Origin: Lottia gigantea
Taxonomy: Eukaryota; Mollusca; Gastropoda; Lottiidae
Direction of reading: 5' to 3'
DNA length: 64,000 nucleotides
Assembly: GCF_000327385.1 (NCBI RefSeq)
Contig: NW_008707226.1
Coordinates: 811,240 to 875,239 of the forward strand
Shown here: one piece after another, positions 11,641 to 23,900 of the stretch
How positions within the stretch are numbered: position 1 is the first letter of the stretch
How the letters are laid out: each line of letters begins with the position of its first letter
Notes under the pieces: generated by a model
Databases searched by the model: none
Told to the model about the DNA's origin: nothing
Seen by the model: only the letters and a program-made list of their open reading frames with translations
Translations under genes and position numbers: made by a program

Positions 11641-14456
11641 TTTTCACTCTTAAGATGCATCTGTCAGGGTTTTCCAAACAAACAGTCCACTTTCTTATAA
11701 AAAGAATACAATTTCGACAAAAATGTTTTCTGCATATTCACAAATAATTAAAAAATTTAATTCAATTTTTAAAAATTGATGGAATTTGGGATTGACTGAC
11801 TAATAGTCATATAGATACAATAATACAATATGGCTTTTCACTTATTCTATTAGCAGAAACATTAAGATAATTTATTTAATAATAATTAAAAACAATTAGC
11901 GAAAACAAAAAATGGTTATAAAAGTTCATACACAAAAACAAATCATATTTTAAATCAAATAAGTATTACAATAAAAAAAGGTGGTTTAATAAATTGATAG
12001 AGATGAATACTTGCTTCTCAAACGAATAGGCTTAAATTTCAGCTATTCAAAGCACTTTTTAAATTAAAATTTAAAGAGATGGTAAATACACAATGTCCAC
12101 ATTTTAAACTGTCATAGCCCCCAGGCCTTATTGACCAACATACGTATAACTGATATTATGCTGTTTATTCTTTGTAAAAACTGCACCGAGAATATTAACA
12201 CCTTGGAAGCACCTTCACAAAATCAAGTTATTACAAACTGTGTCTTATACCTTGGCTGCATCGGCCACCTTTCTTATATCACAGAAGTTTGTAAATCTAG
12301 GTCATTTGTTGGTTTGTACACAAGCAAATACAGCCAATTAAGAGTCCGTGACTAAAAGTCATGCCATATTTCTCTCTATTCCAGTGCTCTGATCCAACGT
12401 ATACAAATAGGTGACTATTGAAGTCAAGGTATACGACACAGCATGACATTGTGAAGATGAAAATTGATATGGACACATGAAAAAAAATTTAAGCATGTAA
12501 CACTAAAAAAAAGTTCTTTGTTTTTATTAGTACATGACATTAATTGCAAATTAACTGTACATAATTTAGAATGGTAAATAAATGTACAGATTGGAATGTG
12601 AATATATTGAAAAAACATATTCAAGTTAGTAATGAGGTTATATGATAGCCTTAAATTTGATTTTATTGTGATAAATTGATTAGCATTTATACTACACTTT
12701 TTCCTTAACAGAACAGGAAAAAGAGAAACTGAACGTAGAACTGAGACTAGAATTTTTTTTAGCAAAGGTTAAATATGAGACCCCGCACATCAAACCAGGT
12801 ATTAAGTAGCATTTGGTGTGTGTAGAGCTATTAGTATATTTGGATTCCTGACATCATCAGCTACATCTTGATACCAATTCCATCTCAATAGCTTTCTCCG
12901 TTATAGAAGATATAGTGAATTTAATATCCAGATTTGAGTCCCCTTTAATACTTCACTGCCAGCTTCTTACTGGGCAGTGCATCTTAATACCTGATACGAT
13001 GTGCAGGATCACATATATTGTTTATTTAACTAAAAATTATTTATATGTGCCCACCAAAGATTATTCATTTTTTTTAACCCTTTAAATAATAGTGTTGAAT
13101 CTCTAAAACTAATTAATACATATATATTCACAACAAAATAGGAGCTAAATAAGCCACAACATAAAATTATACAATTCATTAAAAAATCTTAACAAAACCC
13201 CATCTTATTACAACAAATATAGGTTTACTAATGTCAATAATGCCAATATATTTAGTCAATGCAATGGTTATGATAGGTCTGATTCCCAAATTTCTGAATT
13301 AGGGATCCCAAAAGAGTTGTCCAGTGTTTGAATGCATATCAAGAAAGATTATAGCTTCCGTCTGCAGTTCCAGTCTAACATATGCAGTTTCTACTTGATC
13401 AGATTATGATGTGACTATTCAAGACATATTCTTTTCTTGGCATAGAAATTTTCTTTGTAATCCTTGAATCAAAGATTCCCAAGGGTTCTTAAAAGCTGGT
13501 GATAAAACTCAATTTCAAGTCACTATCATTTCAAGTCATGGTTTTAAGACCATCAGCAAATATCAAGAAACCTAATTATTCTGTCAAACAGCATTTCTAC
13601 GAAAGATATCGTTATTACACTTTCATAGTTAACAAAGGCTAAAAGAACTTGAAAAGCATGGTCCTTTTTCAATGCTTATCAAGTATATGAAACTATCCCA
13701 GCCATTAAAGGGACTACAGAAGCAATGACTAAAATCATTACTAATGATAAAAGATGAAAATACAAACCTAGAAAACAGGCTAAATATATCTTACAATTTA
13801 ATAGTTTATATTATGACAAAATTGATCACTGATATACCCCTTTTACACCTCTTTATTTCAGTGCTGGTACTCTTTGACAAGCATAAATATGATAAACCTA
13901 CCTAATCCACTTTAATTTCAACTGGGTCAAAAAAAAAGTCAATTCCTGTATACTCAGGAAGAATTTATTTTTCAGTTTTTTACTTAATGTGGATCACTTC
14001 TAAACAAATTTTTCTAGTAGTAAAATACAAGTACATGGCTTTACCCTTCTAGCCATTTTAACCACCTTAATACATATCCCCCTGGGCCAATTCATACATT
14101 CAATTTTTTTTTTAGAAAACAATGTTCAAGAAATTCAAATTCAATCAAAGTTGATCATTTAGCATGGAGTAATGATGCTCATGATGCAAACTTGATGACC
14201 TGACCCAGGGGAATATATTAAGATACATTGTTGGTCAATTTGTCAGTGCCATATAAATACAATAATGAAATTGGATTTCATGGAATACACAAAGGTGCTG
14301 ACATTAACAAAGAAATATAAAAGACAAACAAAAATTGCATAATACATTCCCTAAATATTGAGCTAGATTTTTTACCTAGGTAATTGCAAACAGTGGTCTT
14401 TTTGTCAGCAATCCACATCATTACACCATATAGCAACTATAAAAGTCATATTAGTC
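11641..14456. other. Gene-free AT-rich DNA between TIMM8 and arfaptin
   Basis: No coding block can be supported on either strand. Part of it may be 3' UTR of the convergent arfaptin gene, which ends at 14848. The short open frames here have low-complexity, AT-driven composition. Confidence 0.4.
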
Positions 14457-14780
14457 ATGGCAACAATTTTTTCAGAGCAACACGTCATGTCAGAGCAACA
14501 TTGTTGTCAAAACAATAATTATCAGACAAAAATGTCAGAGTGCATCAATATTGTAAAAACATCATCATTGTCAGAGCAACATAGTTGTCAAAACAATAAT
14601 TATCAGACAATAATGTCAGAGTGCATCAATATTGTCAAAGCATCATCATTGTCAGAGCAACATCATTATCACAATTATCAGACAATAATGTCAGAGTGCA
14701 ACAATTGGCAGAGTGCATCAATGATGGTCAAAGTAACAATGTTGTCAGAGAATTGTCTATGTCAGCAGTTTGTTTGACAG
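14457..14780 (+). repeat. About 81-bp tandem repeat, about 3 copies
   Basis: The block with TGTCAGAGCAACAT, AACAATAATTATCAGACA and GTCAGAGTGCATCAATATTG recurs at about 81-bp steps, the last copy partly deleted. The same TGTCAGAG/CATCATCATTG words recur inside each unit. An open frame runs through it only because the unit length is a multiple of three. Confidence 0.85.
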
Positions 14781-14847
14781 TGGGAATTTAACTTAATGAA
14801 AATGTCAGCACCTGAAATGCAGTGAAATATTATACATAAAAACTTAA

Positions 14848-17800
14848 CTATTGCTCGATCCAGGATGGCTTTTCAGCATTGGGTCTTTTAAGGGAAATGT
14901 TAAACTGCTTCAGGGTATTCTCTAGAGCTGCTTCATTGCCACTAAAATAAGCTGATATTGCATTATGAAATAATAGTAACTGTTTATGCATGACTTTAAC
15001 CTGCAAAATATATAGAGTTTTCATATGAATTTTTGTGTAGAAGAAAATTTTATGATAACTTTTGTCATGCAAATAACCATATTTCAGATGAAATTTTCCT
15101 GTATAAACTTCAGAAAAAATATTCCTGTATAAACTTCAGAAAAAATATTCCTGTATAAACTTCAGAAAAAATATTCCTGTATAAACTTCAGAAAAAATTT
15201 TCATGCAAATGTTTCAGATAAAATTTTCCTGTAAATATTTCCGATAAAATTTTCCTGTAAATATTTCAGATAAAATTTCTGATAAAATTTTCCTGTAAAT
15301 AATGTAAATATTTCAGATAAAATGATCATATAAATATTCCAGATAAAATTTTCCTGTAAATATTTCAAATAAAATTTCCATTTAAATATTTCAGGTAAAA
15401 TTTCCATATAAGTATTCCAGAATTTTGAATTGTGAAGCGAGTGCAAATTCCTTCCTTTAATGAATGAGAATGCAATGAGAAGAAGTTTACCTTATTTTCT
15501 TCTAAAAATTTCAGTTTAATGTTTACATCTCCTCTTAATCGTTCAAACTTTAACTTGTGTTCTTCAAATTTTCTTCTGGAATCATCTAATTTCTGGACCA
15601 TGGCGGAATCTTTAGGGGACTGAGACAGGTAATCCATATCACTTCTATATGCATCATATTCTAATCTACATCAACAAAGACAAAAGAATTCTGATTTTTT
15701 TTTGCATTTTTCAAGTTAAGGTGCATCCATTTCACAGAAAATGGTGGTACTTTCTGTACCTGGTTCAGGAAACCATTTGAAAGGTATGACGTTCACTGTC
15801 CTACTCTTCTGCTCATAGGTGAAACCATGCTGTGTGCAATGAAGAAAAGAGTGCAAAGCCTTAATGTACTGTTAAGGAGAGAAATCGTGCTCTTCTCTTC
15901 TGCACCTAATTGTGTGCAATTAGAGAAGCGCCAAGACATTTGTACTGGCCTACTAGATATTCCATTATGAAATATTTAAGCACACATTGATTAGGGTCTC
16001 AGATAATAATATAAAAATTAAAAGCCTACCTTGCTACTTCATAATGTTTGACAGTCTGTAAAGTATCCTCCATTGTTTTATTACATAATGTGTTGATGGA
16101 AGAGGTGAAAAAATTTAAAGCGCCTGAAATACAATTAATTAACATTACATATTAAATATTTTTCATTTTTATTAATAGAGTTCATCCCTGCGTTATAAAC
16201 AATTTCAATAAGTTCCGTCAAAATCGGTCAAGAATTTTGCCCTTTGGAACGTTTACGAACTAAAATTTCAATATATTTTTAAGAGCAAGGGCAATAATTC
16301 ATATCAAATTATTTTCAATATTTTGGATTTTCAATAGTGTTCATCTTGGGGTGATAAAAAGCAATTTCATCAAGATTTGTTAAAATCCATCAATAATTGT
16401 CACTTCCAGAATGTATACAATTGTGATGCTTAAAATGTGCAACACCAATATATGCTCCACATTTCATGTTGGCATATAAAAGTTACACAGCTAAAGTCTA
16501 GTTCTAAAAGTCCTAAATAACAACACTAATGGTAAACTGGTTCATTATATTTTGATAGTGTAAGGTTACTTCAGTTTTTGACAATTATAAGTGTTTTTGA
16601 AAAATTCATGCAAAAAAACAATATTAACCCAAATTTCATAATTAACAGTTAGCAAATGAATCTAACCGAGCTTCAAATCCTACCTAAAAGAGTTTCTCCA
16701 TTTTTTACCAAAGCTCGCTGAGATTCACAATTGGTGGTAAACTCTTCCTGCAACTCCGGCGATTTCTGGGCCAATTCTGAGAATGTGTCCCCCATTGCAC
16801 GCTGTGTCTGAACCACATGATAAAAATGATTGGTCATTGCTCTGGCTAGTAATAGAATTCTTGAGTATTTCCGCTGTGTATCCCTTAAAGCTTCAATCTG
16901 TCCTTCCATTTCCACGTCAACTGTTTTGGATCCTTTTCCCAGACGTTCCGACAGAAATTGACGTGTGCATTTGTAAGTATTCAAGCTCCATTCTTTAATA
17001 GTTTCAAATTTAGAATGAGCCGAATGTGTCATGGTTTTAGGAACAAAGTCATTGGTATTACTTGAATTGTGATTATTTGACAATGGAACATTACTTGTGG
17101 CTGAAACATAAAAAGCAAATCGATACAGAATGTTGCTCACATTCAAAATTTCCAAAAAGGCAAGGAACAACTTGCTCTGTAAAAATGCAACCCTGCATGT
17201 ACTTTGGTAGTTGATAAAGAGTCAATACAAGGCTTTTAGGTCTCAAATCACCCTAGATAATTAATGGCCTATTTGGTCTTCCATATTCATTTCTAATGTT
17301 TAATCTCTTGCAAGACATAATATGCAGGTTTTCTCAAATATCCATTCCACGGCATTATAAGCTATGATATTAAAAAAACATGCAAGATTGATGAGATGAC
17401 TGTAAGTTGGAGCTGATAGAGCTAATAAGCTCATTAGGAAATTTAACATGTTTGAAAATACATGTACTCGTTCATGTTACTTTAAATAAGCTTAAGCTTA
17501 CAGTAAAATTTTGAAAAGGTTTTTGAAGATTAATTATAGAATATGGACTAAATTATGGATTTAAAAAAGATAAGCTTAATCTTTTTCGAAATGAATAGAA
17601 TTAAGCATTGGTACATATCTGATACAAATGTAATGAGATCAAGCTTAAGCCTTGGTTGTTCTTTATTTAAGCTGATATTTTTTAGATAAAAAATGATGTA
17701 AAGGTATATTAATGAGCTACTAACATAATTACGAATTAAGCTTACTAAAATGAATAAGCTTAGGTGATGATAAGCATACCTCTGTAGATACTGTTTAAGC

Positions 17801-18434
17801 TCGTTACAAGCTTTGTATAGGCAGAAAGACGAAATTTCTGAGCTTTTGGGCCTAACCCATTTTATCAATGATTTTTATTGGTACCGGTACCGGTACCAAG
17901 CGCTTGGAACAATTTATAAATACAAAGCACAGCGGCTTGCAGCAAAGAACTGAACAGGCCTTATTCAAAGCTCTGACAAAAGAATCCAATATCAATAAAT
18001 GTTGAAGTTATAAAGTTTTAAGTTAAAGTATACCGGTAGTGATAACTTGAATTGTTTTTTGTTGTTAACAGTTGATACAATTTTTAAACAATTGTTCTTC
18101 CAAGCCACAGAATTATGCATCATCATCACCTTGCAAAATGAAATATTAATGGAAAAGAGCATGAAAATAATGTTAAAACAAGGAAAGTAGAAGATAAAAG
18201 GGACAGACCAGGAGGCATTGTGTAGGAACGTGTCATTTGTGGTTTATCACTAGAACCATACGAACTACTAGAGCCTGGATAAGATGACGACATCCTATTT
18301 GGAGTTCCACCAAGTACTGTTGAACTGGCTTCATTTACATTTGGACCATCTTCCAGCATTTCTTCCAAATCTCTTTCAAATGTATCATCAGTATTTCCAT
18401 TGGACATTTGACTCTGAGTCCTGTCTTCTGCCAT
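14848..18434 (-). CDS. ARFIP: Arfaptin (BAR/AH-domain protein)
   Basis: Five coding exons join in frame: 18434-18209, 17100-16684, 16123-16030, 15665-15491 and 15000-14848. They give 354 residues; human arfaptins are about 340-373. The first 100 residues are acidic and serine-rich. From about residue 105 the arfaptin signature follows: an amphipathic stretch with [19 protein letters not shown], then a three-helix BAR (AH) domain with [39 protein letters not shown] and [12 protein letters not shown], ending EKPSWIEQ. Family knowledge: arfaptins dimerise into a crescent at trans-Golgi membranes, bind PI4P, Arl1 and Arf/Rac GTPases, and act in secretory granule formation. The first intron donor reads G|GTCTGT, weaker than the others. 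An acceptor just before the ATG implies a 5' UTR intron. ARFIP1 and ARFIP2 are not separable here. Confidence 0.95.
15075..15425 (+). repeat. Degenerate 26-bp minisatellite in arfaptin intron 4
   Basis: About 13 units are visible. The first four are near-identical (ATTCCTGTATAAACTTCAGA plus an A-run) and the rest are variants of TTTTCCTGTAAATATTTCAG. The array fills most of the last arfaptin intron, between the exons at 15000 and 15491. Confidence 0.9.
16180..16440 (-). repeat. Dispersed tandem repeat (165-bp monomer family), reverse copy
   Basis: Its reverse complement aligns with 2640-2930, sharing TGAATTATTGCCCTTGCTCTT and GATTTTGACG. It lies in arfaptin intron 2, between the exons at 16123 and 16684. 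Confidence 0.6.
17480..17830. repeat. AAGCTTA-rich stretch in arfaptin intron 1
   Basis: The words TAAGCTTA, AAGCTTAAG and close variants occur about ten times in 350 bp. More are scattered at 18583, 18645 and 18716. This is far above what AT-rich background would suggest, though no fixed period is visible. The same TAAGCTTAAG word occurs at about 4742 and 20640. Confidence 0.4.
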
Positions 18435-19100
18435 GATTAAGTATGGTGTGGTTTATTCTACTGCAAATAAGTTTTTGATGAACTATTTAAAGCTTATATC
18501 AACAATATGATACAATAATGGTACTATGTTATTATTTTGTTGTTGCTGACAAAAAAAAATATCATTATCAGGGAATTGATAAGCTTACATCACGATTCAA
18601 GAGGCCAAGATATGCACTGTTTACAAATTGATTATTTACTCTGCCTTTGAGCTTGAGCTTACCAAGCATAAATCTCCAAAAGGTCCAAATCTGTTGGCCT
18701 AGATTAACAAAATTTCTTAAGCTTAAATAAAGTAATATGGCCAATAAGTTCAGCTCAATACAAGCGTCATTAAAAATGAAACTGAAGTCATTGTGCCCCC
18801 ATTAAATAAGTGTCTAGGCTTTCATCTACAATAACACAACAAGTGCAACATTCACCGATTCTGGTTGAAATGCTTAAGACTGGCCGATTGATTATCTTGC
18901 AAGCATTGCGAGTAAGCCCGAAGGCGGTATGTCTGAATCTCCTACTATAGTGCATATCGCATCTAGAAATGATAATTTTGTTAAATTCAACAATGCTGTA
19001 TAATAATATTGCTGTCTTACTCACAATTTACTGATTTTGGTGTGAAAATGGTCGATTTCATCGGCCATCGACGTGTTGTGAATGACGTACTTCCTGGATG
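18435..19100 (-). promoter_or_regulatory. ARFIP: Candidate arfaptin 5' UTR intron and upstream exon
   Basis: An acceptor (minus strand TTATTTGCAG) lies about 25 nt before the arfaptin ATG. A donor-like ATT|GTGAGTAAG sits at about 19025 on the same strand. Together they suggest a non-coding first exon near 19030-19100. No TATA box is evident, and the placement is inferred. Confidence 0.3.
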
Positions 19101-20589
19101 TTTCGTAATATAATCTGCTTCAATACTGGAGTCGTTTCGTATTAAAAAGATAGCCCGAAATAGTCCTACTTAATTGTTCTACAAGGCATAATACACGCTT
19201 TTGAGCTAGCTTATTGTGTAAGGTCAAAGAGCTAACAACCACCGTAATATAGTCTTTTAAATATTTGCTCTACTCCCTACCAGCTTATAGAACTAAATTT
19301 CAGCTTTAGATTCGACAATAATTCTGCAATTAGACCAAAATATACCTTATAAAATAAGACTGTCGTAATTTTCAGATCAGGGACGTTTTCGATTTAAATT
19401 TCTGGAAGGGTAGTGTTTGTATCTTGATTAAACGTTAACATCCACACATTTTGATCAATATAAAGCCATTGTAAGAGTATCAAAATAATCGCCCTGAAAA
19501 TGTGCAAAGACAGTAATTGGGGATAGACGGACCGACGGGATTGGAGATCAAATCCTCCCTTCCCCGAAATAAAATTTTAAGAAAGTTATGACTAAAGCTG
19601 TCCTGTTCAATAAGACTATATTATCCAACCACGAAATAGTAAGGATTTGGAGGGGAAAGGGGTAATAGTAAGAATTTATGATGGGAAGGGCATAATGCAA
19701 TAGATCAACGATACTGAAAAGGCTATTAAAAAGTAAAAGGTTGAAAACCCCTGATGTAAAACAAATATTGCATTTCATTGTATATTTTCTGCAAAAATCT
19801 TTATAATAATGAACAACATTTAAGATATTTTTTTATTTGTTTATTAGAAAAATACTACACAAGAAATTATGTTATTAAAGATGGGTTGCCTTAATTTTAA
19901 TTATGAAAATGAAATGCTAATACCATATGAATAGAAAGTGGAGGTGTTTTAATGACTTAAAAAATACCAGTTTGTCTCACATGTCCATAATTAATTCATA
20001 ATTATCTAAATAAGAAGAGAATTACCAGCAGAGATTCAAAGTGGGACCGATCAAGATAGGTCAAAAAGTCCTTTTTTGTTTATCCAGACTGTACATACAT
20101 GGACATTTATGACTGGTGAAAACTCTTAATTATATGCAATAAGAACATAATGATATGATTAAGAATACATAATTCATTAGAAATACCAATTAACCAAATA
20201 TTTGCTCAATTTCACTCTAAAAAAATAAGGAAACCTATCTTTCAATTAATCACTAAGACTATCTATTCGCATAATTGGCCCTGAGATGACAAAACTTTTA
20301 TTTAATAAAGAGCTGTGATACTCTTATTATAGCAGGAATAAATTAATATAAGAAAAAAAGAAACCATCAATGTTTACAATGATACCAACATGGGTTCAAG
20401 AGGATTAGGTCTACCTACTGGTCCATGGAAAAACATCAAATTGATCTTTCCCGGCTTATCGATACCCGTTGGGTAGACTTGAAAATCGACTTATTCAAGA
20501 AAGGTCATCCACCGAGATTTGAATACCGAGATGAATATCTGGATAACCTAATACGTAAAGAATAGTCCTTTCAAGGGACAAGTAGGCCA
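19101..20589. other. No gene seen between arfaptin and lipoxygenase A
   Basis: AT-rich spacer without a supported coding block on either strand. It probably includes the arfaptin promoter. Confidence 0.4.
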
Positions 20590-20860
20590 TTTTTTCACCA
20601 ATCATACTTTAGTCTCAGATACTGGAATTTTTTTGAAACTAAGCTTAAGTGTTTACAGCTCAAAGTCGAAATTTGAACCTTCAAATCCATGTGTGACCAG
20701 AATTATCAGCGTTTGAATGTTAAAACGACATTTTAAGATAGTCTGTAATATACAGGAAAGATATATATATATAAATAGTAAGTAAAATTCCTAGTTTGAA
20801 GTATCAAAAAGAAATTATGTGATTTTCGTACATTTCTAGTACTTTTTAAGACTGTTTTAA
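20590..20860 (+). repeat. Dispersed repeat family 1, copy 2
   Basis: It shares CCAATCATACTTTAGTCTCA and CCTTCAAATCCATGTGTG with 940-1140. In reverse complement it shares GCGTTTGAATGTTAAA with 23160-23230. It lies just downstream of the lipoxygenase A stop codon. Confidence 0.65.
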
Positions 20861-20927
20861 AGGAAAGACGAAACGCTTTTCGTTTCAAACTAAGCACAGG
20901 TGTTAGGTTACATGTAAGATAAGAAAT

Positions 20928-23900
20928 CTATATACTGATAGAATTAGGTATTATTTCCGGGTCCAGATAGATATAAGGAATTCTTCTAGTGATATTTCTC
21001 TCTTTGATGATACCACTGATTTTTTTCAGATCTGCCCGGAATCTGTAAAAAGAAGACAAAATATCATGGTAGACTGACCAACTGCGGATTTCACTTGATA
21101 TTATGTATCGTGCGTTTTCAATTTTCAAACAGTAACGGGGAACCACAAAAGACTGCATAAATGAAAGAAAATTGCAAATAAAACACCTATAAAGATCTAT
21201 ATCCTCTTGGCTTAGATGCGTGTCGCAACTGTCGCAAAATCCCTGCCAGGAATTACAGAGACCACAGACGTTGGAATGAATGATGTAAATAGAAGCAATA
21301 ACACTCTCCAAAGTACAAAAGCTCGAAAAAGTGTACTTGGTTGTAAGGCGTTACCGAGAGTTGCGGCGCCAGCCACCCCGTGACTGGGGGTACAAATAGG
21401 GAGCAGAGTGACCAAAAAGCGGTACAGCTGGGAGGTGTATGTGCATTCTGACACATAGTTTGAGGCAAGATGTTAAAAATCATATTTCTTAGAATAAAGT
21501 TGGGGTACAATATTGGGATGCAAACTACTTTTCTTGGACAAATGAACCCCCCCCCCCCCCACCCCTTATAACCACAAATTCATAATCAGGCCTGTACTTA
21601 CGCTTCAACAACTCTCTTGGCATTCGGATCAGCAATGTACATCAATTCAAAATCTCCTAAACTATTGGTCCCTTTAGCACTCAAAACTTTAGTAACGACC
21701 ATAACGTCTAAAGAATTTTCTTTGCTGGGCAAGCAACTTAGGATTTGTTTTTCATCAACATGGTCCTTGAAAAAAAAAAAATCATTTTTATAACCTGTCG
21801 ACATTGTAATGTAGATATTATTCTGATTTTGTCGTCTGAAATGTATGCAAGTCCACCTTCGAAAGAGATCCGCTATATTTTTTTTTTTAACCAGAATGAA
21901 CATTATTTTCAAAACATCTCAGGTTCGAGGGTTTCCTACCAGCTCTCCTTTACCAACCCTCTTGGAATTGATCTTTTTTCAGATTATCTATACTCATTTA
22001 CGGTTAGATAGACTGAAATGGCTGCGAAGTTTAAACTTGCTGTAGCAAACCTTCGTCGTCGGCGGTGTTCCCTTGAAAGTAGCTGGATAGTTTGGTGGAA
22101 ACCCATATTCTTCATATTGTGGAAAGTTGGTAGCTGCATGTACGACACTACATGTATATATAACACACGTAACAACTTTAACTATATCATCTTGAGTTCG
22201 AAATGTGCCGTTATGTGGTAAACCCTAAGATGAAGAAGAAATTTAAAAAAAAGGTGAAAAAAAACCAAAGAAAAAGAAAACTATATAAGAAAAAAGTTGA
22301 AGTCTATAATTGGGTCTCACTGGAAGATTCTGTGCGCGTGCCAAAAGCATAGAACTGAATCTTGAGCTATCTCTCTTTTGGTGCCGGATCCTGTAGTAGT
22401 CACGCTTGTTTTGAAACCAAATTACATCCATAAAGGTTGAATTATTAAATTGTACACCTTATTGGCAAAGATATCAACCCCTGGAAATGATGAAATCTTC
22501 AAATATAGGGCGGATATGACCAGTGATTTGATAAATAAATACCTCATAATATACTGGTTTAATGCATAGTATTGAATAACAAGATTGCTTATTATTGCGA
22601 GGAATGGTTGATTTTTATTACCTTGAGACCAACTCCTCCACTTTCTCTTTCCATAACTAATTCTCTTCCCCAGCCCTGAAGTTCCCAATCGTCAGCAATT
22701 TTATCTCCGCCATCTGAAAAAAAAATTCAATTTATACTTCAGTCACTGACGAAACTCTTTCACTTTCATGTGAATGGTTAAGAACAGAACGCTTTTGAGC
22801 GGTTCGTTGAAAAAGGGCGTCGTCTAAAAGAAAATCCCAAAAATCAAGACGTTCTATGCCGAGTTTATATATGAATAATGAATATTGTTCTTGCTATGAA
22901 AATTATTACATTTTATTGAGAATATTATCATACATTACCATAGTACAGATTCACGTATTCGCTAGCATATTTCTGGATAGCATTATATAACAATAAAGCA
23001 TCGTCTCTGAAATGGTAGCCTGGTAGAACATTTGGATCGTCTAACTGAAAAGAGACATCAAGTATTATGGGATATGGATTTTTTCATTTATAATTGATAC
23101 AGGATAAATGACTGTATATCTCCTTTGTGTGACTATACGTAAAAGAGGGTTTTGATTAGGCGTTGATTTGAGTCATTTTAACATTCAAACGCGGATATTT
23201 CTGGACAAACATGGATTTGAAGGGCCACATTTCGACGAAGAGCTGTGAACACTTTTACTGATTTGCTAAGCTAAACAAAAATTCACGTTTCTGAGACCAA
23301 AATATTATTGGTCAAAAAGAATGGCTCATTTAATGTTAGGTACTTACTCCTCGGCTTTTTAAATCGTCCGGTAAACATCCTTCTTTATCTAATCTCCACT
23401 TGTCTATTCTATTAAAAAAAACCCACAGAAATACAATAAAACATGAATAATAACATAAATCCAACAGCAGGTGACCAACACAGTCGCACAGTAGCATTAG
23501 ATGCTCTTACAAAGCAAAACTGGCAGCCGTTTAAGTAACTAAAACACAAATCTAAATGCAATTTTAAAGTAGACGCGGGCTGATATACGCGGATGACCCC
23601 CTCCGCCTTTTATAAATATATGTACCCTAATCTTGTTCAAAAATACAATTCTGCCTCCCAACTATTTGGTTGTCTGTGTCGCAACTTCACATTACATATT
23701 TAGTTCGAATGTATTAAGAATTCATCTATTTACGGGTAATATATACTGTGATTTTCCGAAAAATGAAAAGCGAAAGGCCAAGCCCAATAACTCACAAACA
23801 GTTCATTAATAATGTATTTCACACTTGAATCGTACACATCATACTCAATTTCATCAAAACTGTATAGAGCACTGTTATCTCGATAGTGTAGGTCACATTT

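Noticed and set aside
12424-12765. 113-codon minus-strand frame between TIMM8 and arfaptin
   Set aside because: Its AT-driven composition of Ile, Asn, Lys and Phe, with no splice context and no motif, suggests chance or arfaptin 3' UTR.
14457-14777. 106-codon open frame on the plus strand
   Set aside because: It is the read-through of an 81-bp tandem repeat whose unit is a multiple of three. The composition is repeat-driven and has no family similarity.
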